NCBI GenBank assembly: GCA_036186865.1
Contig: AP025071.1
Span: 17,063,142 to 17,127,141, forward strand
Direction of reading: 5' to 3'
Length of the DNA stretch: 64,000 nt
From: Eustoma russellianum
Taxonomy: Eukaryota; Streptophyta; Magnoliopsida; Gentianales; Gentianaceae
Made by a program: the position numbers and the translations under genes
Shown here: one piece after another, positions 1-11,343 of the stretch
Layout of the letters: each line of letters begins with the position of its first letter
Numbering within the stretch: position 1 is the stretch's first letter
The notes under the pieces: generated by a model
What the model was told of the DNA's origin: nothing
Databases searched by the model: none
Seen by the model: the letters and a program-made list of their open reading frames with translations, nothing else

Positions 1-238
1 TGTTGTCGTACTAACAAGCCATGAAGCTTTAAAGCTTACATCAAATGGCAAACATTGGTTGTGTTTAAACTATTTTCAGGTGGCACCATTAATGAACTAA
101 ACTAGTTCATTAAGTGAAGTACTTAGTTAAATGAACTAAGTAGTTCATCAAATGGAGATATATTTGGAGAAGGCATGACGGCAACAAACATGGAAATGGA
201 AAGTCTCCTCTCCTTATTATATCACACGTTTTATATAC

Positions 239-314
<76 letters not shown>

Positions 315-2719
315 GATTTTTTAACAAGCCACAATACACATATATTCCAACTTACTACCGACACGTTACATATATTACGAACATACGTCAACGTCACATC
401 AGTACTTACCTCATATTTATGAGCATATTCAGGTCTTATATCATATGATATAAGTCATGGTGGTTATAAACCAAAAATTGTCGTATCGGATGACTACCGA
501 AAATTTGGCAACGTGTCATGTACTTGCCATATATAGATGGCCAGCCTCTACACTTCAAAAATGGCCACAAATTTCGTGGCTAACATAGTCACTCAGCCAT
601 AAAATCATTCCATGTTGGCACACACAAATCACCCCCAATTAAGGCCAAATTGTGGAGATTCCGAATTCAATTTTTAAGAACATAAGGCACCTAATATAAT
701 CAGACATTAGAGCTGAATATTCAATTTATTTTATGTATATTATATGTGACATAATATATATAACATGTGCAAAAAGTTTGAATTTAATCGGAGAAAAATC
801 ATGTAATCGACAAAAGTCGAAAATTCGATTTTCTACGAACACAACACGTGGAACGTTTTTGGCATGACATGTAACATGTATCTAGACAATTTTTACATAT
901 TCAATACATATTAAAGTGTTCTAGAATATTCAAATTAGGGCTGATTGGAATATACCATGTGTATAATTATTGTGCACTATTTTACAAAATTTACAAAAAT
1001 AAAATTAAACACATGTTGGAGACACATCACACGCCTAATGCAGCCTTGGTGGAGCTTATGTGGAGCTTATTTGGCATCTCAATTGGTGGAGAATAAGCCA
1101 CACAAAGTTAGTGACATAATGGAGGAAGCTACACAAGGTAATATTTCAAACTATCTAGCAAATGAAACGCATGCTGAAAATTCAGCATGTGAGACAAGAG
1201 CTGGCCGAATTTTGTGTCTTAATGTTGATCAATTTTCTTCTCAAAAATTCAAGGGATTGATGTGTAGTAGTATGGTAACATTTCAAAATCTTGAGAATAT
1301 AGCACATGCTGAAAATTCAGCATGTGAGACGATAATATGGGCGATTTTTTGGTCTTAGATGGAGATTAATTTGCTTCCAAATTTGTGGGGATTAATTGTA
1401 CAATATTTGACAATGTTTTGAACTTCAATTTGGCACATTTTTTTCATTTTACTCTCAGATTTTTTCAGCCACTAAGTGATGACAACACTCATCCAATCAA
1501 GAAATGCCAAGTAAACAAGGCCAAGACAATCATCCAATCAAGTTGTGCCAAGTAAGCAAGATGGTGTCACATCTATACAAGCCATTCTTCCAAGGACTTA
1601 AAAGAGAATTTTCAAGATGGAGAAGAAGCCTTAGGGGGCGGCCAACACCAAATAAAAGGAAGAGAAGAGAGCCACTCAAATGCAAGACAAGTCTCGTAAC
1701 TTCCAAAGTGCAAAAAGACTCTCTACTCTCTTCTTCAACATTTCTTTCTTCTCTTTCTCTCTCAAGCCTATTGTATCTATATTCAAACATATTGAATAGG
1801 CTTTGTTCATACCACCATACACGCATCATTTTTGTAAAAGGTTGATCAAAGTGTGATCAAACTTCATCCATTCGGTGGTGGTGTTCGTGATCATTGTGAT
1901 TACTTGTATCGTTTGTTTAAGGGTTGGAGTTGGTGTGTAACTCCAACAACCCTTGTGGTAAGGTGTTAATTTTGTTTAGTGATAACCAAAGAAGGTGTCC
2001 TCAAAGACTGGAGTAGGTTGATTTAACCGAACCAGTATAAAATTCCTTGTGTTCTTTACTTTACTGCACAGTACTTTCAGTTTTCATCATTCTGCATCCA
2101 TTTTTTCGCAATCTTAAAAATAGCAAACGAATTTCAAAAATTGTAAAAGTTTGCATAAACATAGCCACACCTCTTAAGTTTCATTTGGCATAAGTTTCAA
2201 CCCATTTGAACAAGTATAAGTCAATCAACCGTTAATAGTTCTGAGACTAGTGCAATCTGATTTTCAGACTTGCAAAGGTTAAGAACTTGAACGTATTTGA
2301 CCTACTTCCCAAAGGAATTTTTCAAAACCGTTTCATCCCATTAAAATAAATATTGTAAGGTGTTTTTCATTAAAATTTCAGACCATTTGAAGTTACGGAT
2401 TAATCGGAATAAAATTTTCAAATCAGACTACTGTTTCTGGCAGATTTGCGCAATCTGACCACAAACGATTTTTCAAAGGGTTAGAGGTTGAATTTTGATC
2501 TGAAAATTTTAGGGGATACTCAGAACATCTAAGGTAGAATATCTACAAATTTCAGAATTTTTAATGATCTGTAACCTAGTTTTTCAAATGTTTCAAATCA
2601 GTATCTGAAAACAGAAACTGTTTTCAGAAGTTCGGTTTTTGGGTTAAAATATTTTAAAAACCAAATTTTCCGCACCCACTATCCAACCCTCCCTCTAGTG
2701 GTGCCTTACAGGTCCTACA
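1..2719 (+). repeat. Sirevirus-like copia LTR, plus orientation, left end outside window
   Basis: The sequence is the reverse complement of the LTR seen at 6574-7283 plus 36360-38335. Base 1 onward matches the complement of about 38206 leftwards, and the right end GGTCCTACA mirrors the TGTAGGACC start of the minus-strand LTRs. No primer-binding site follows at 2720; the next bases are E0 pol. It is therefore a 3' LTR or a solo LTR of a plus-strand element lying to the left, inserted in E0. Roughly 130 bp of its left end is outside the window. It contains a TA microsatellite and two CATGCTGAA/TTCAGCATG hairpins (1170-1189, 1303-1326). Short open frames inside it look like no known protein. Confidence 0.88.
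240..311. repeat. (TA)n microsatellite, about 36 units
   Basis: Uninterrupted TA dinucleotides inside the plus-oriented LTR. The equivalent place in other LTR copies (for example 10706-10730 and 37955-37980) has only a short TATATA stretch, so the array expanded after this copy inserted. Confidence 0.97.
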
Positions 2720-4541
2720 TAAACGTGCTATAGGTGCAAATGTTTCGTCGTAGTCTATTCTTTCTTCTTGATTATATCCTTGTGCTACAAGTCTCGCTTT
2801 GTTTCTAACAACTTTACCTTCTTCATTCATTTTATTTCTAAAGACCCACTTTGTTTCTATTATTGTCTTATCTTGTGGTCGTGGCATTAAATCCCATACA
2901 TCGTTTCTTGTGAATTGATTTAATTCATCATGCATAACATCAATTCAAGAAGAATCATTCAAAGCATCAAAAACGTTCTTAGGTTCAATTTCGGATATCA
3001 TAGCATGAAATTGGTTTATTTCATCCGGATTTATTCTTCTACGTGGTCGGACACCTTGAGTTATATCGCCTATAATGAGAATCGTGTGGGTGATTCCTAC
3101 GCCATCTTGGTTGATTATTCTATAAGTTCTCATGCTTTCTAAGTGATCATGCATTTCTAGTGTGTTGGATTCATCATGTATGACATTCTCTTCTATACCA
3201 TCTAACACGGGCTTTAGTTCAAAATCATCGTCATATTCTTTATCTTTTTCAAACTCGCCAAATTCATTAAACTTCAAATGAATAGATTCTAAAATTTATC
3301 TAGTGATAGGATCACAACATCTATATGCTTTAGAATTCACAGAATATCCAACAAAGATGCATTCAATTGATTTAGATTCAAATTTATCTAGATTATCTTT
3401 TGTATTCAAAACAAAGCATTTACAACCAAACACACAAAAGTAATCAATTTTAGGCATGCAATCATTTACTATCTCATAAGGAGTTTTATTTATTTTCTTT
3501 CTAATTGATAAACGATTAACTATATAGCATGCACAATTTACGGCTTCCGCCCACAAAAATCTAGAAAACTTATTTTCACACAACATGGTTCCAGTGATTT
3601 CTTGTAGTGTCCTATTCTTTCTTTCTACTACTCCATTTAATTATGGTGCCCTAGGTGGCGAAAACTCGTGTTTAATACCTTTTTCTTCGCAAAACACAAT
3701 CATGTCCTTATTTTTAAATTCACCGCCTCTATCGCTCCTAATCTTTTTTACATTCAAACCATATTCATTTTCAAGTTGTTTTATTAATTTAGCAATCTCA
3801 AGGGCACTATCATCTTTATTCGCAAGAAATAGAGTCCATGTATAGCGAGAAAAATCGTCAACGATTACACATGTATAGTGGCGTCCACCAAGACTCGTAG
3901 TACAACTAGGACCAAACAAATCAACGTGTAATAATTCTAAAATTCTAGACGTGCTAATTTCATTTTTAGATTTAAGTGACTCGCGTGTTTGTTTGCCTTT
4001 AATAGAAGATTCACACAACTGAAAATTGTCTAAATCAAGTTTAGGCAATCCTCGTATTAGATTCGTTCGTTGAAGTTTTTCTAGCGTTGAGATGCCAATG
4101 TGTCCTAATTGCCTATGCCACAAATTTACGTTAGGTTCATTTGACATAAAGCATTTAACTTTAGCGTCTAGCATGTCATCCATAGAAAGTGTAAAAATAT
4201 TTCCTTCTCTTTTTCCTTTTGATACCATTTCTCTGTTTTTATTTATTATGTTGCAATATGGATGACTGAAACACACATCAAAGCCGTTGTCAAGAAACTG
4301 TGAGATGCTAAGCAAATTATAGGATAGATTACTTACCAAGAAGACATTGGAGATTCAAAGAGTACTTGGGCTTCCAATTGTACATTTTTCCGATGATTTT
4401 TCCTTCATTATTATCTCCAAAAGTCACGGATCCTCCTTTTGTGACCATTTTCAATTTTGAAAACAGGCTCAGGTCATCCGTCATTTGACCTGAGCAGCCA
4501 CTGTCAAGGAACCATTTGATTGATGTATGTGTACCCTGCAA
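2720..4541 (-). pseudogene. pol: E0 Ty1/copia pol remnant (protease, integrase, partial RT)
   Basis: Read on the minus strand, this keeps the copia order: an aspartic protease DSGCS motif near 4490, a GAG-pre-integrase zinc region with LWHRQLGHIG near 4120, an integrase core with DLFGP and SDRGGEFK, then the start of RT with TKWVFRNKMNEEGK and ARLVAQGYNQE near 2770-2860. Nonsense codons interrupt it, for example at 3641-3643 and around 3295 and 2942, and the protease is garbled after 4340. RT stops abruptly at 2719 where the inverted LTR begins, so YVDD and RNase H are absent. It is about as long as the matching part of units B-D but clearly more diverged, which fits the oldest copia layer here. 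It is not functional. Confidence 0.9.
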
Positions 4542-4567
4542 AGTGTAACAATGATTTAGGTACCCTT

Positions 4568-6517
4568 TTATTTTGGGTCCTTACGAGTTAGTTCTTCACC
4601 TCTTTGTAAGAGTACCTTTCGGTACCATACTTGGGTGACCTTTCTCGGTCTAACAAATGGTGAGAATGTAGATGAAGGAGCAATGTAGTAGATATGAGGT
4701 GAGAATGCAATTGGCCTTGGGCCGAGAATTCCATTGTGAACATTGTATGGTTGTCGTCTTTGATATGTTCTTGTATTTGTGTGCATAGTGCATGATCTAG
4801 ATGCATGGAATGAATGTCGTGTGTGAATCAATGGTTTCTTCTCATATCTATACGGCACATAATTATATCTTGTATGATATGAAGAAAAAGCATGATGAGG
4901 TGAAGAAAGAGGGGGTTTAGGCGTCTTCTTAGGCGCCACATATATCTTGGGTGCATCTATTTTCTTAGACGGAATGAATTTTGTTGATTTATTTAATGTC
5001 TCATTTTTCTCAATGTATCCTAATCCAGTTTTGTCACTATCATGCCTTTGTGAAGAAATGATGCGATCTAGCATGTTTTTACCTGTGTCAAATTGTTTCA
5101 CCATTTTTTCTAGATCTATATTCCTTGATTTCAAGTTTGAAATCTTGGATTTCATTTCATGGTTTTGCGTCGTTAATGATGTGACTTCTGATTTTAATGC
5201 ATTAATTATGCAGGACGACTCTTCTTTTGAATCATTTAATTGAGCAACAAGGTTTGTGTTAGACGATTCTAACAACTTCTTGTCTTCAATTAACCATTTA
5301 TTTTCTTTTTGTGAGAGTCTTTGTGAATTTATTCAATTCTAAATATTGACTAAATAAATCATCATATGTAGGTTCAAAATCAAAAGATACCTCGTTTGAT
5401 GCTTTGGATGCAAAGCATACTTGTGCCGTCTCTTCTTCGGTATCAGTCTCAGAGTCAGATGAATCACTCCAAGTGAAGGCCTTGAATGCTCTTCTCCTTT
5501 GTTTAGGTTCTGAGACGAGTCTAGTTTTTGTCCGATCCTTGTCAAGGTTTTTGTTCGTTTGTTTGTCCTGGTTCGGGCAATCATATGACAAGTGTCTAAG
5601 TTTCCCGCATTCATAGCACTTTATGTTCTTGTCATTAATTTTATTTTTATTTCTTTTAGTCGAAACAGCCTTAGGTTTGTGTTTAAAAGACTATCTCATA
5701 AATTTTATTAACCCTTTAGCCAATAATATTAGATCATCATTATCCGATTCAATATCACTATCATCTACATGATCGGAAGAAGTAGAGACTTATCCATTTG
5801 ATTTAAAAGCAATAGTCTTACCTTTTTTTACGTTGATTCCGATTTTCTTAATGTAAGTTTGTTTTCGTATACTTTTAGAGATCCGATTAGTTCCTCTATT
5901 TTTATTGATTTTGTTTCTTTACTCTCCTCAATTGTCGTGACTTTAGGGTCCCATTCGGATGGGAAACTTCTTAGTACCTTTTGGACCTTTTCCTATGTAG
6001 AAAAAGCTTTGCCAAGAGACTCAAGAGAACTATAGATGTTAGTCAGCCGTAAATCCATATCAATAATAGATTCATTTGGCAATAATTTAAAAGACTCAAG
6101 AGTGGACATAAGCATATTTATCTTAGACTCCTTAACTTGGCTAGTCCCTTCATGTTTCATCTCAAGAATTCTCCACATCTCTTGCGCACTAGAACAATTA
6201 AACACGTAACTTGATTCACTTTTACTTAGCCCGTTTCAAAGTAATTGCATGGTTTTAGCATTCATACTCAACTTCGTTTTGTCATCATTAGTGTATTCTT
6301 GTTTTGGTTTTATAACTTCTAGCGTGACACCATCAACAGTAGATAACTTAGAGGAAACGAAAAGATTGTCTTCTATGATAGACCACACATCAATATCAAT
6401 AGCCATAAGAAAGAGTTTCATTCTAAGTTTCCATTGGATAATGGACTCACCATCAAAAAGATGAGGCCTTTGACTCGACATACCTTCTAGCTCGGTTTTG
6501 AAGCTAGTGGTTGCCAT
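4568..6517 (-). pseudogene. gag: E0 Ty1/copia gag remnant
   Basis: The start ATG at 6515-6517 opens a UBN2/DUF4219-type copia Gag beginning MATTSFKTELEGMSSQRP. Nonsense codons occur at 6236-6238 (TGA) and 5993-5995 (TAG), and frames are scrambled between about 5620 and 5990. A CCHC zinc knuckle (CYEC...H....C) lies near 5570-5617, followed by an acidic serine-rich segment, a coiled-coil-like stretch (about 4950-5340) and a basic C-terminus. At the position where units A-D carry a shared TGA, this copy reads a leucine codon (TTA), so the TGA is derived in the younger family. A 1-bp difference near 4630 changes the gag/pol frame relation compared with units B-D. Confidence 0.9.
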
Positions 6518-6559
6518 GTCACTAAGATCGTTGTATCTACTTGTCGTGAGTGTACCTAC

Positions 6560-6571
6560 GCTCTGATACCG
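6560..6571 (-). other. Primer-binding site of E0
   Basis: On the minus strand this is one base away from TGGTATCAGAGC, the complement of the initiator tRNA-Met 3' end. It lies 2 bp inside the 5' LTR that starts at 6574. The last base on the plus strand is G instead of A. Confidence 0.85.
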
Positions 6572-6573
6572 TT

Positions 6574-7283
6574 TGTAGGACCTGTATAGCACAACTAGAA
6601 GGAGGGGTTGAATAGTGTGTGGGAAAATTCTTTTTTTAAAAAACATTTGGCCCAAAAACCCAACTTCTGAAAACAGTATCTGTTTTCAGATCTTGATTTG
6701 AAATAATTAAATGACCTAGCTAGAGGTCTCCAAAAATTATGAAATTTTGTGAGATTTTACTCTTAGATGTTCTAAGTATCTCCTATAAATTTCAAATTAA
6801 AATTCAACTCCTAACCCTTTGAAAATACGTTTTGGTCAGATTGCACAAATCTGCTAGAAACAGTACTCTAATTTAAAAAATTTATTCCGAGTAATTCGTG
6901 ACTCCAAATGGTCTGAAAATTTAATGACACACCCTTTAAGATGTGTACTTTACTGGGTTGAAATAGTTTTGAAAATTTCCTTTGGGAAGTATGTCAAATA
7001 CGTTGATGTTCTCAACCATTGCAAGTCTGAAAATCAGATTGCACTAGTCTCAAATCTATTAATGTTTGATTGACATATACTTATCCAAATGGGTTAAAAC
7101 TTGCGCCAAATGAAACTTAAATAGGTTTGGCTATGTTTCTAAAAAAGTTCGTAATTTTTGAAAGTCGTTTACTATTTTTACAATTGCAACGAATTCAACG
7201 CAGAAACTGAAAACTGAAAGTAAAGTGCTGAAAGTAACGACACCAAGGATTTTATACTGGTTCGGTTAAATCAACCTACTCCA
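6574..7283 (-). repeat. E0 5' LTR, part 1 (interrupted)
   Basis: Begins TGTAGGACCTG just outside the E0 primer-binding site and is diverged from but alignable with the array LTRs, for example the shared TTATACTGGTTCGGTT. It stops at CTCCA, where the tandem array is inserted, and resumes at 36360. Confidence 0.9.
7279..7283. repeat. Target-site duplication CTCCA, left copy
   Basis: CTCCA directly precedes the TGTAGGATC end of the array and is repeated at 36355-36359 immediately after the TCTACA end. Copia integrases typically make 5-bp duplications. Confidence 0.93.
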
Positions 7284-7365
7284 TGTAGGATCTGCAAGGC
7301 ACCACTAGAAGGGGGGGTTGAATAGATGGTGCAGAAAGTGTGGTTTTTAAAATTTCTTTAAACTT
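7284..7365 (-). repeat. LTR1, 82-bp terminal fragment
   Basis: Carries the LTR start TGTAGGATCTGCAAGGCACC and runs for about 80 bp, then passes directly into gag sequence. The junction lies in TAAACTT (7359-7365), which occurs both in intact LTRs and in gag. The rest of this LTR and most of internal A are deleted. Confidence 0.92.
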
Positions 7366-8008
7366 TAAGTGATCCGATTAGTTCTTCCATCTTTATTGAT
7401 TTAGTTTCCTTGCTCACTTCTATTGCGGTCACTTTTGGGTCCCATTCAGAAGGAAGGCTTCGTAGGACTTTCTGTACCTTTTCCTGCATAGTAAAACCCT
7501 TACCAAGAGACTCAAGAGAGTTGTAGATGTTAGTCAAACGAAGATCCATATCTACAATAGACTCATTGGGCAATCATTTAAAAGACTCAAGTGTGGACAT
7601 GAGCATGTTAATTTTTGACTCTTTAACTTGACTCGTGCCTTCGTGTTTCATTTCTAGAATCCTCCATATTTCTTGTGCACTCGAACAGTTTGACACATAA
7701 CTAGACTCACTCTTACTTAATCCATTTAGAAGCAATTGCATGGTCTTAGCATTCATACTAAGTTTCTTTTTATCATCACTCGTATATTCTTGTCTAGTTT
7801 TGACAACTTCTAAAGCGACTCCGTCTACGGTGGATACCTTAGATGGGACATAAGGACCATCTTCAATGATTGACCAAAGATCTATATCTATAGCCATAAG
7901 AAAAAGCTTCATGCTAAGTTTCCACTGAATAAACGACTCACCGTCAAAAAGTGGACGCCTTTGGCTCGACATACCTTCTTGCTCGGTTTTGAGATTTGTG
8001 GTTGCCAT
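7359..8008 (-). pseudogene. gag: Unit A gag fragment (N-terminal part)
   Basis: Gag starts at the ATG at 8006-8008 (MATTNLKTEQEGMSSQ), covers the UBN2-type N-terminal domain, meets the array-wide TGA just after LESFK (about 7574-7576), and continues in the same frame until it fuses with the LTR1 fragment near 7365. The zinc knuckle, coiled coil and all of pol are missing. It shares the TGA with units B, C and D, so it belongs to the same lineage and was truncated after the array formed or during its formation. Confidence 0.92.
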
Positions 8009-8048
8009 CTCACTGAATCGTTGGATTCCTTAAAGTGAGTGTTCCTGT

Positions 8049-8060
8049 GCTCTGATACCA
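8049..8060 (-). other. Primer-binding site, unit A
   Basis: Minus strand TGGTATCAGAGC, complementary to initiator tRNA-Met, 2 bp from the start of LTR2 at 8063. Confidence 0.93.
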
Positions 8061-9466
8061 CTTGTAGGATCTGCAAGGCACCACAGAAGGGGGGGTTGAA
8101 TAGATGGAGCGGAAAGTGTGTTTTTAAAATTTCTTTAAACTTGAACAATTCAAGTCCTGAAAACAGATTCTGTTTTCAGTACCAGTTTTAAAACGTTTTT
8201 AAAACTACGTTAGAGGTCTCCAAAAATTATGAAATTTTGAGAGAACTTAGCCTCAGATGTTGTGAGGGTCCCCTAAAAATTTCAAATTAAAATTCAACCT
8301 GTAACCCCTTCAAAAACCGTTGCTAATCAGATTGTGCAAATCTGTCAGAAACGGTAGATGGTTTTGAAAAATTAATTTCTATTTGTGTGAACGTCCAAAT
8401 GCTCTGAAAATTTGACCACTAACTCCTTATATACTATATTTAAATGGGTTGAAACAGTTTTGGAAAATGCTTTTGGGAAGTAGGTCAACTACAATCAAAG
8501 TCTCAACCTTCGCAAGTCTAAAAATCAGACTGTACTAGTCTCAGAACTTTTGATGTTTGATTGACGTATACTTGTCCAAAAGGGTTGAAAATTGTGCCAA
8601 ATTAACCCTATAACGTGTGAGTATATTTCTGGAATTTTTTGTGATTTTTGAAATTCGTTAACTATTTTTACGAATGCGAACAAGAAGGATAATCAGTGCA
8701 GTAACTGAAAAGTAAATGCAGAAAGTAAATGACACCAAGAATTTTATACTGGTTCGGTTATAAACAACCTACTCCAGTCTTCAAGGAACACCTTCCTTGG
8801 TTCACACTAATCACACACACGCAGTACACCTTACCACAGGGTGGATAGAGTTACACCTAACTCCAACCCTTTACAAACCTTGTATTGTAAGTACAATTCG
8901 CACGAACACCACCACCTTGCTTGAATGAAGATTGACCACACCTTGATCAATCTTTTACAAAGATGTATGAATGGTGGTTTATCTCAAGCCTATTTAAGAT
9001 AGAAAGATATGAAAACAGTAGGCTTTTACAAGAAGAGAGAAAGAAAGAAGATGTAGGAGAAGAAGAGCTAGGCTTTTTGATCTATTTGAATTGCAATGCT
9101 TGTTGTTGTTTTGTTTGCTCTCATCTCTTTCTTTTTAACCTTGCAGCCGTCCCCTTTGGTAAGTCTCCCCCTCTTGAAAATTATCTTTTAAGTCCTTCAG
9201 AGAGTGTAAGACATCATTGTGACATGGCCTTGCTTACTTGGCATCTTCTTATTGGATGATCATTTAGACTTCGCTTACTTGGCACCTCCTTATTGGCTCA
9301 ACGTTGTCATCATGATGACATGAAAAAAATCTGATAATTGCATTCAACCATGTGCCAAAACTCATCACATAATACCTTCCATAAATCAAGAGATACATCA
9401 CATGAATTGTAAGATGAAAATTATTCCCAAACCTTGCATAATTTCGGCCATCTAGGTAGTCTTGCC

Positions 9467-9820
9467 ATGCTGAATTTTTCAGCATGTGCATCATTCCTTT
9501 TCTTTCAAAATAATGCCAAATATTCTTTGATTTTTCATCATAAAAATGAATCAACAATTTATGGCAAGTATTGCTACCAATTAAGAAATGAACATGGACA
9601 TATTTTGGCTCTCAAATTCGGCCATACAACTTGTCCACATGCTGAAAAATTTTCAGCATGTGTGATATACAAAATATCACCATTTATTTGTTTAAATAGT
9701 ATTCAAAACATTTTCATTTCTTCTTCCAATCAATCACACAATTTAAGATGACAAAATATGTCACATTAACATGCAAATTTCGGCCAGCCTTGTTTCAACA
9801 TGCTGAAATTTTCAGCATGT
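9467..9820. repeat. Three palindromic hairpins CATGCTGAA...TTCAGCATG in LTR2
   Basis: Inverted repeats at 9467-9487 (9-bp arms), 9636-9662 (13-bp perfect arms, 1-nt loop) and 9798-9820 (11-bp perfect arms, 1-nt loop). The same three recur in LTR3 (about 17883-18236), LTR4 (about 26293-26646) and LTR5 (about 34712-35062), and two in the LTR at 1-2719. All lie in the long middle section of the LTR. Palindromic LTR motifs are known from Sireviruses; the function here is not visible. Confidence 0.9.
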
Positions 9821-10567
9821 GACATAAGTGAGATATACTTTGAATTCTTACCATTTGTAGCTTCTCTCTTCAATTCACCAACATTGTATGATTGATCCTT
9901 GACCAATCAATATGCCAACAAGGCTCCAATTATGCTCCAAAACAGCTATGTAGACGTTGGAATGAGGATGTGAATGTGCTGAAATTTATTTTTGCTAACT
10001 TTGTAAAATAATGCACATTTATTAATACACACATGTTATATTCCAATCAGCCCTTAATTTAATTTTCTAGAACGCTTTAAGATGTATATCATATGTAAAA
10101 AGTGTCTAGATACGTGTCACATGATGCACCAAAAATGTTCCATTTGTTGTGTGCGTAGAAAACCGAATTTTCGATATTTATCGATTACTCGATTTTTCTC
10201 TAATTTAAATTCCAACTTTTGCACATGTTATATATATCATGTTATACATAATATATATAATATATACTTTAGATCTCAGCACTTGGCTGGTCCAAAGTGG
10301 TACCATTAACATGTGACAAAATTAAACTTGGAATCTTCACATTTTGGCCTTAATGTAGGATGATTTGTGTGTGCCAACATGGAAAGTATTTTTGGCTGAA
10401 TATTACATGTAGTGCACGAAATTTTCATCAATTTTTGAAGTATAGGGGCTGGCCATTTATTTATGGCAAGTACGTGACACGTTGGCGAAGTTTCGGTATT
10501 CGCCCGATACGACAAATTTCGGTTTTGAACCTTTTATCGTGTCGTATTTAATTAGTCATCAACATAT

Positions 10568-10587
10568 CTTATATCATATGATATAAG
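10568..10587. repeat. 20-bp perfect palindrome in LTR2
   Basis: CTTATATCATATGATATAAG equals its own reverse complement. It is kept in the LTRs of E0 (about 37804-37823), at 435-454 and in most array LTRs; LTR3 has base changes that spoil it. Confidence 0.93.
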
Positions 10588-11111
10588 ACCTGAATATACT
10601 CGTAAATATGAGTTAAGTATAGTGGTGTGACGTTAACGTACGTATATAACGTGTCGGTAGTACGTTAGAATACATGTGTATGTGCCTTTATTTAAAAAAT
10701 CTGAAAATATATATTTATATACATGTGTGGCGTGTATATTTAATGAAAAGGAGGAGGAGAAGACTTTCCTTCCTTAGCCTTGTTGCCTTTGTGTCTTTTC
10801 CAAATGTAGCTTCCTTTAATGAACTACTTAGTTTATTAAACTAAGTACTTCACTTAATGAACTAGTTTAGTTCATTAATGGTGGCACCTGAAAATAGTAT
10901 AAACACAACAAATGTTTGCCATATGATGTAAGCTTTAATGCTTCATGGCTCGTTAGTACGGCAACATAATATATAAGCTAAATAAGGCAAGTAATGGCAA
11001 GATATCATGCATTCATGTACACGTTTATATGCTTGTATACGTTTATATATATATATATATATGCATTCAATTTACTTATTTTGAAATCACTCAAACCCCC
11101 TTATCTCTACA

Positions 11112-11300
11112 ATCTCCCCCTTTTGATGATTTTCAAAATAACTTGTGTACATGATTTAAATGCTATCTCTCCCTCTTGAATTATGCACAAATTTGAAATT
11201 TGAATTTCGAATTTCAAATCCGGCTCCCCTTGATTTGTGCAATTAAGATCAATCAGTGTCTCTCTCCCCCTTAAATCATGCTATTCTCTCCCCCTTTATT
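11112..11300 (-). promoter_or_regulatory. Polypurine tract cluster, unit B
   Basis: On the minus strand, AAAAGGGGGAGAT abuts the LTR2 edge. Further purine tracts (AAAGGGGGAGAG at about 11286-11297, TAAGGGGGAGAG at about 11265-11275) follow between pol and the LTR. Equivalent clusters sit at 19526-19715 (unit C) and 27939-28128 (unit D). Multiple polypurine tracts are a reported Sirevirus trait; the LTR-adjacent copy should prime plus-strand DNA synthesis. Confidence 0.8.
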
Positions 11301-11343
11301 TTGGAAAGTAAATCAAAAGATTCCTGTCAAAAATGAGAGTAAA

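Larger units (their letters stand above)
8063..11111 (-). repeat. LTR2 (between units A and B)
   Basis: 3,049 bp, TGTAGGATC...TCTACA. It serves as 5' LTR of unit A remnant and 3' LTR of unit B. It shares derived variants with LTR3 (CACCACAGAAG, lacking one T; TTTAATTAGTC near 10545) that LTR4 and LTR5 lack. It has three CATGCTGAA hairpins and a 20-bp palindrome. No protein-coding content is supportable. Confidence 0.95.

Noticed and set aside
945..1845. Open frames of 113-137 codons in the inverted LTR, including a repeated HAENSACET peptide
   Set aside because: The peptide is the translation of the CATGCTGAA hairpins, and the frames are not kept in other LTR copies.
8963..9259. Small open frame (MYEWWFISSLFK...) that recurs near 17379, 25789 and 34208
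   Set aside because: Recurrence follows LTR copying. The length changes with single indels, there is no similarity to a known protein, and the region is likely LTR R/U5 sequence.
9434..9751. 105-codon frame repeated in LTR2-LTR5
   Set aside because: It crosses two hairpins, lies within the LTR and has no recognisable domain. Near-identity among recent copies explains its preservation.
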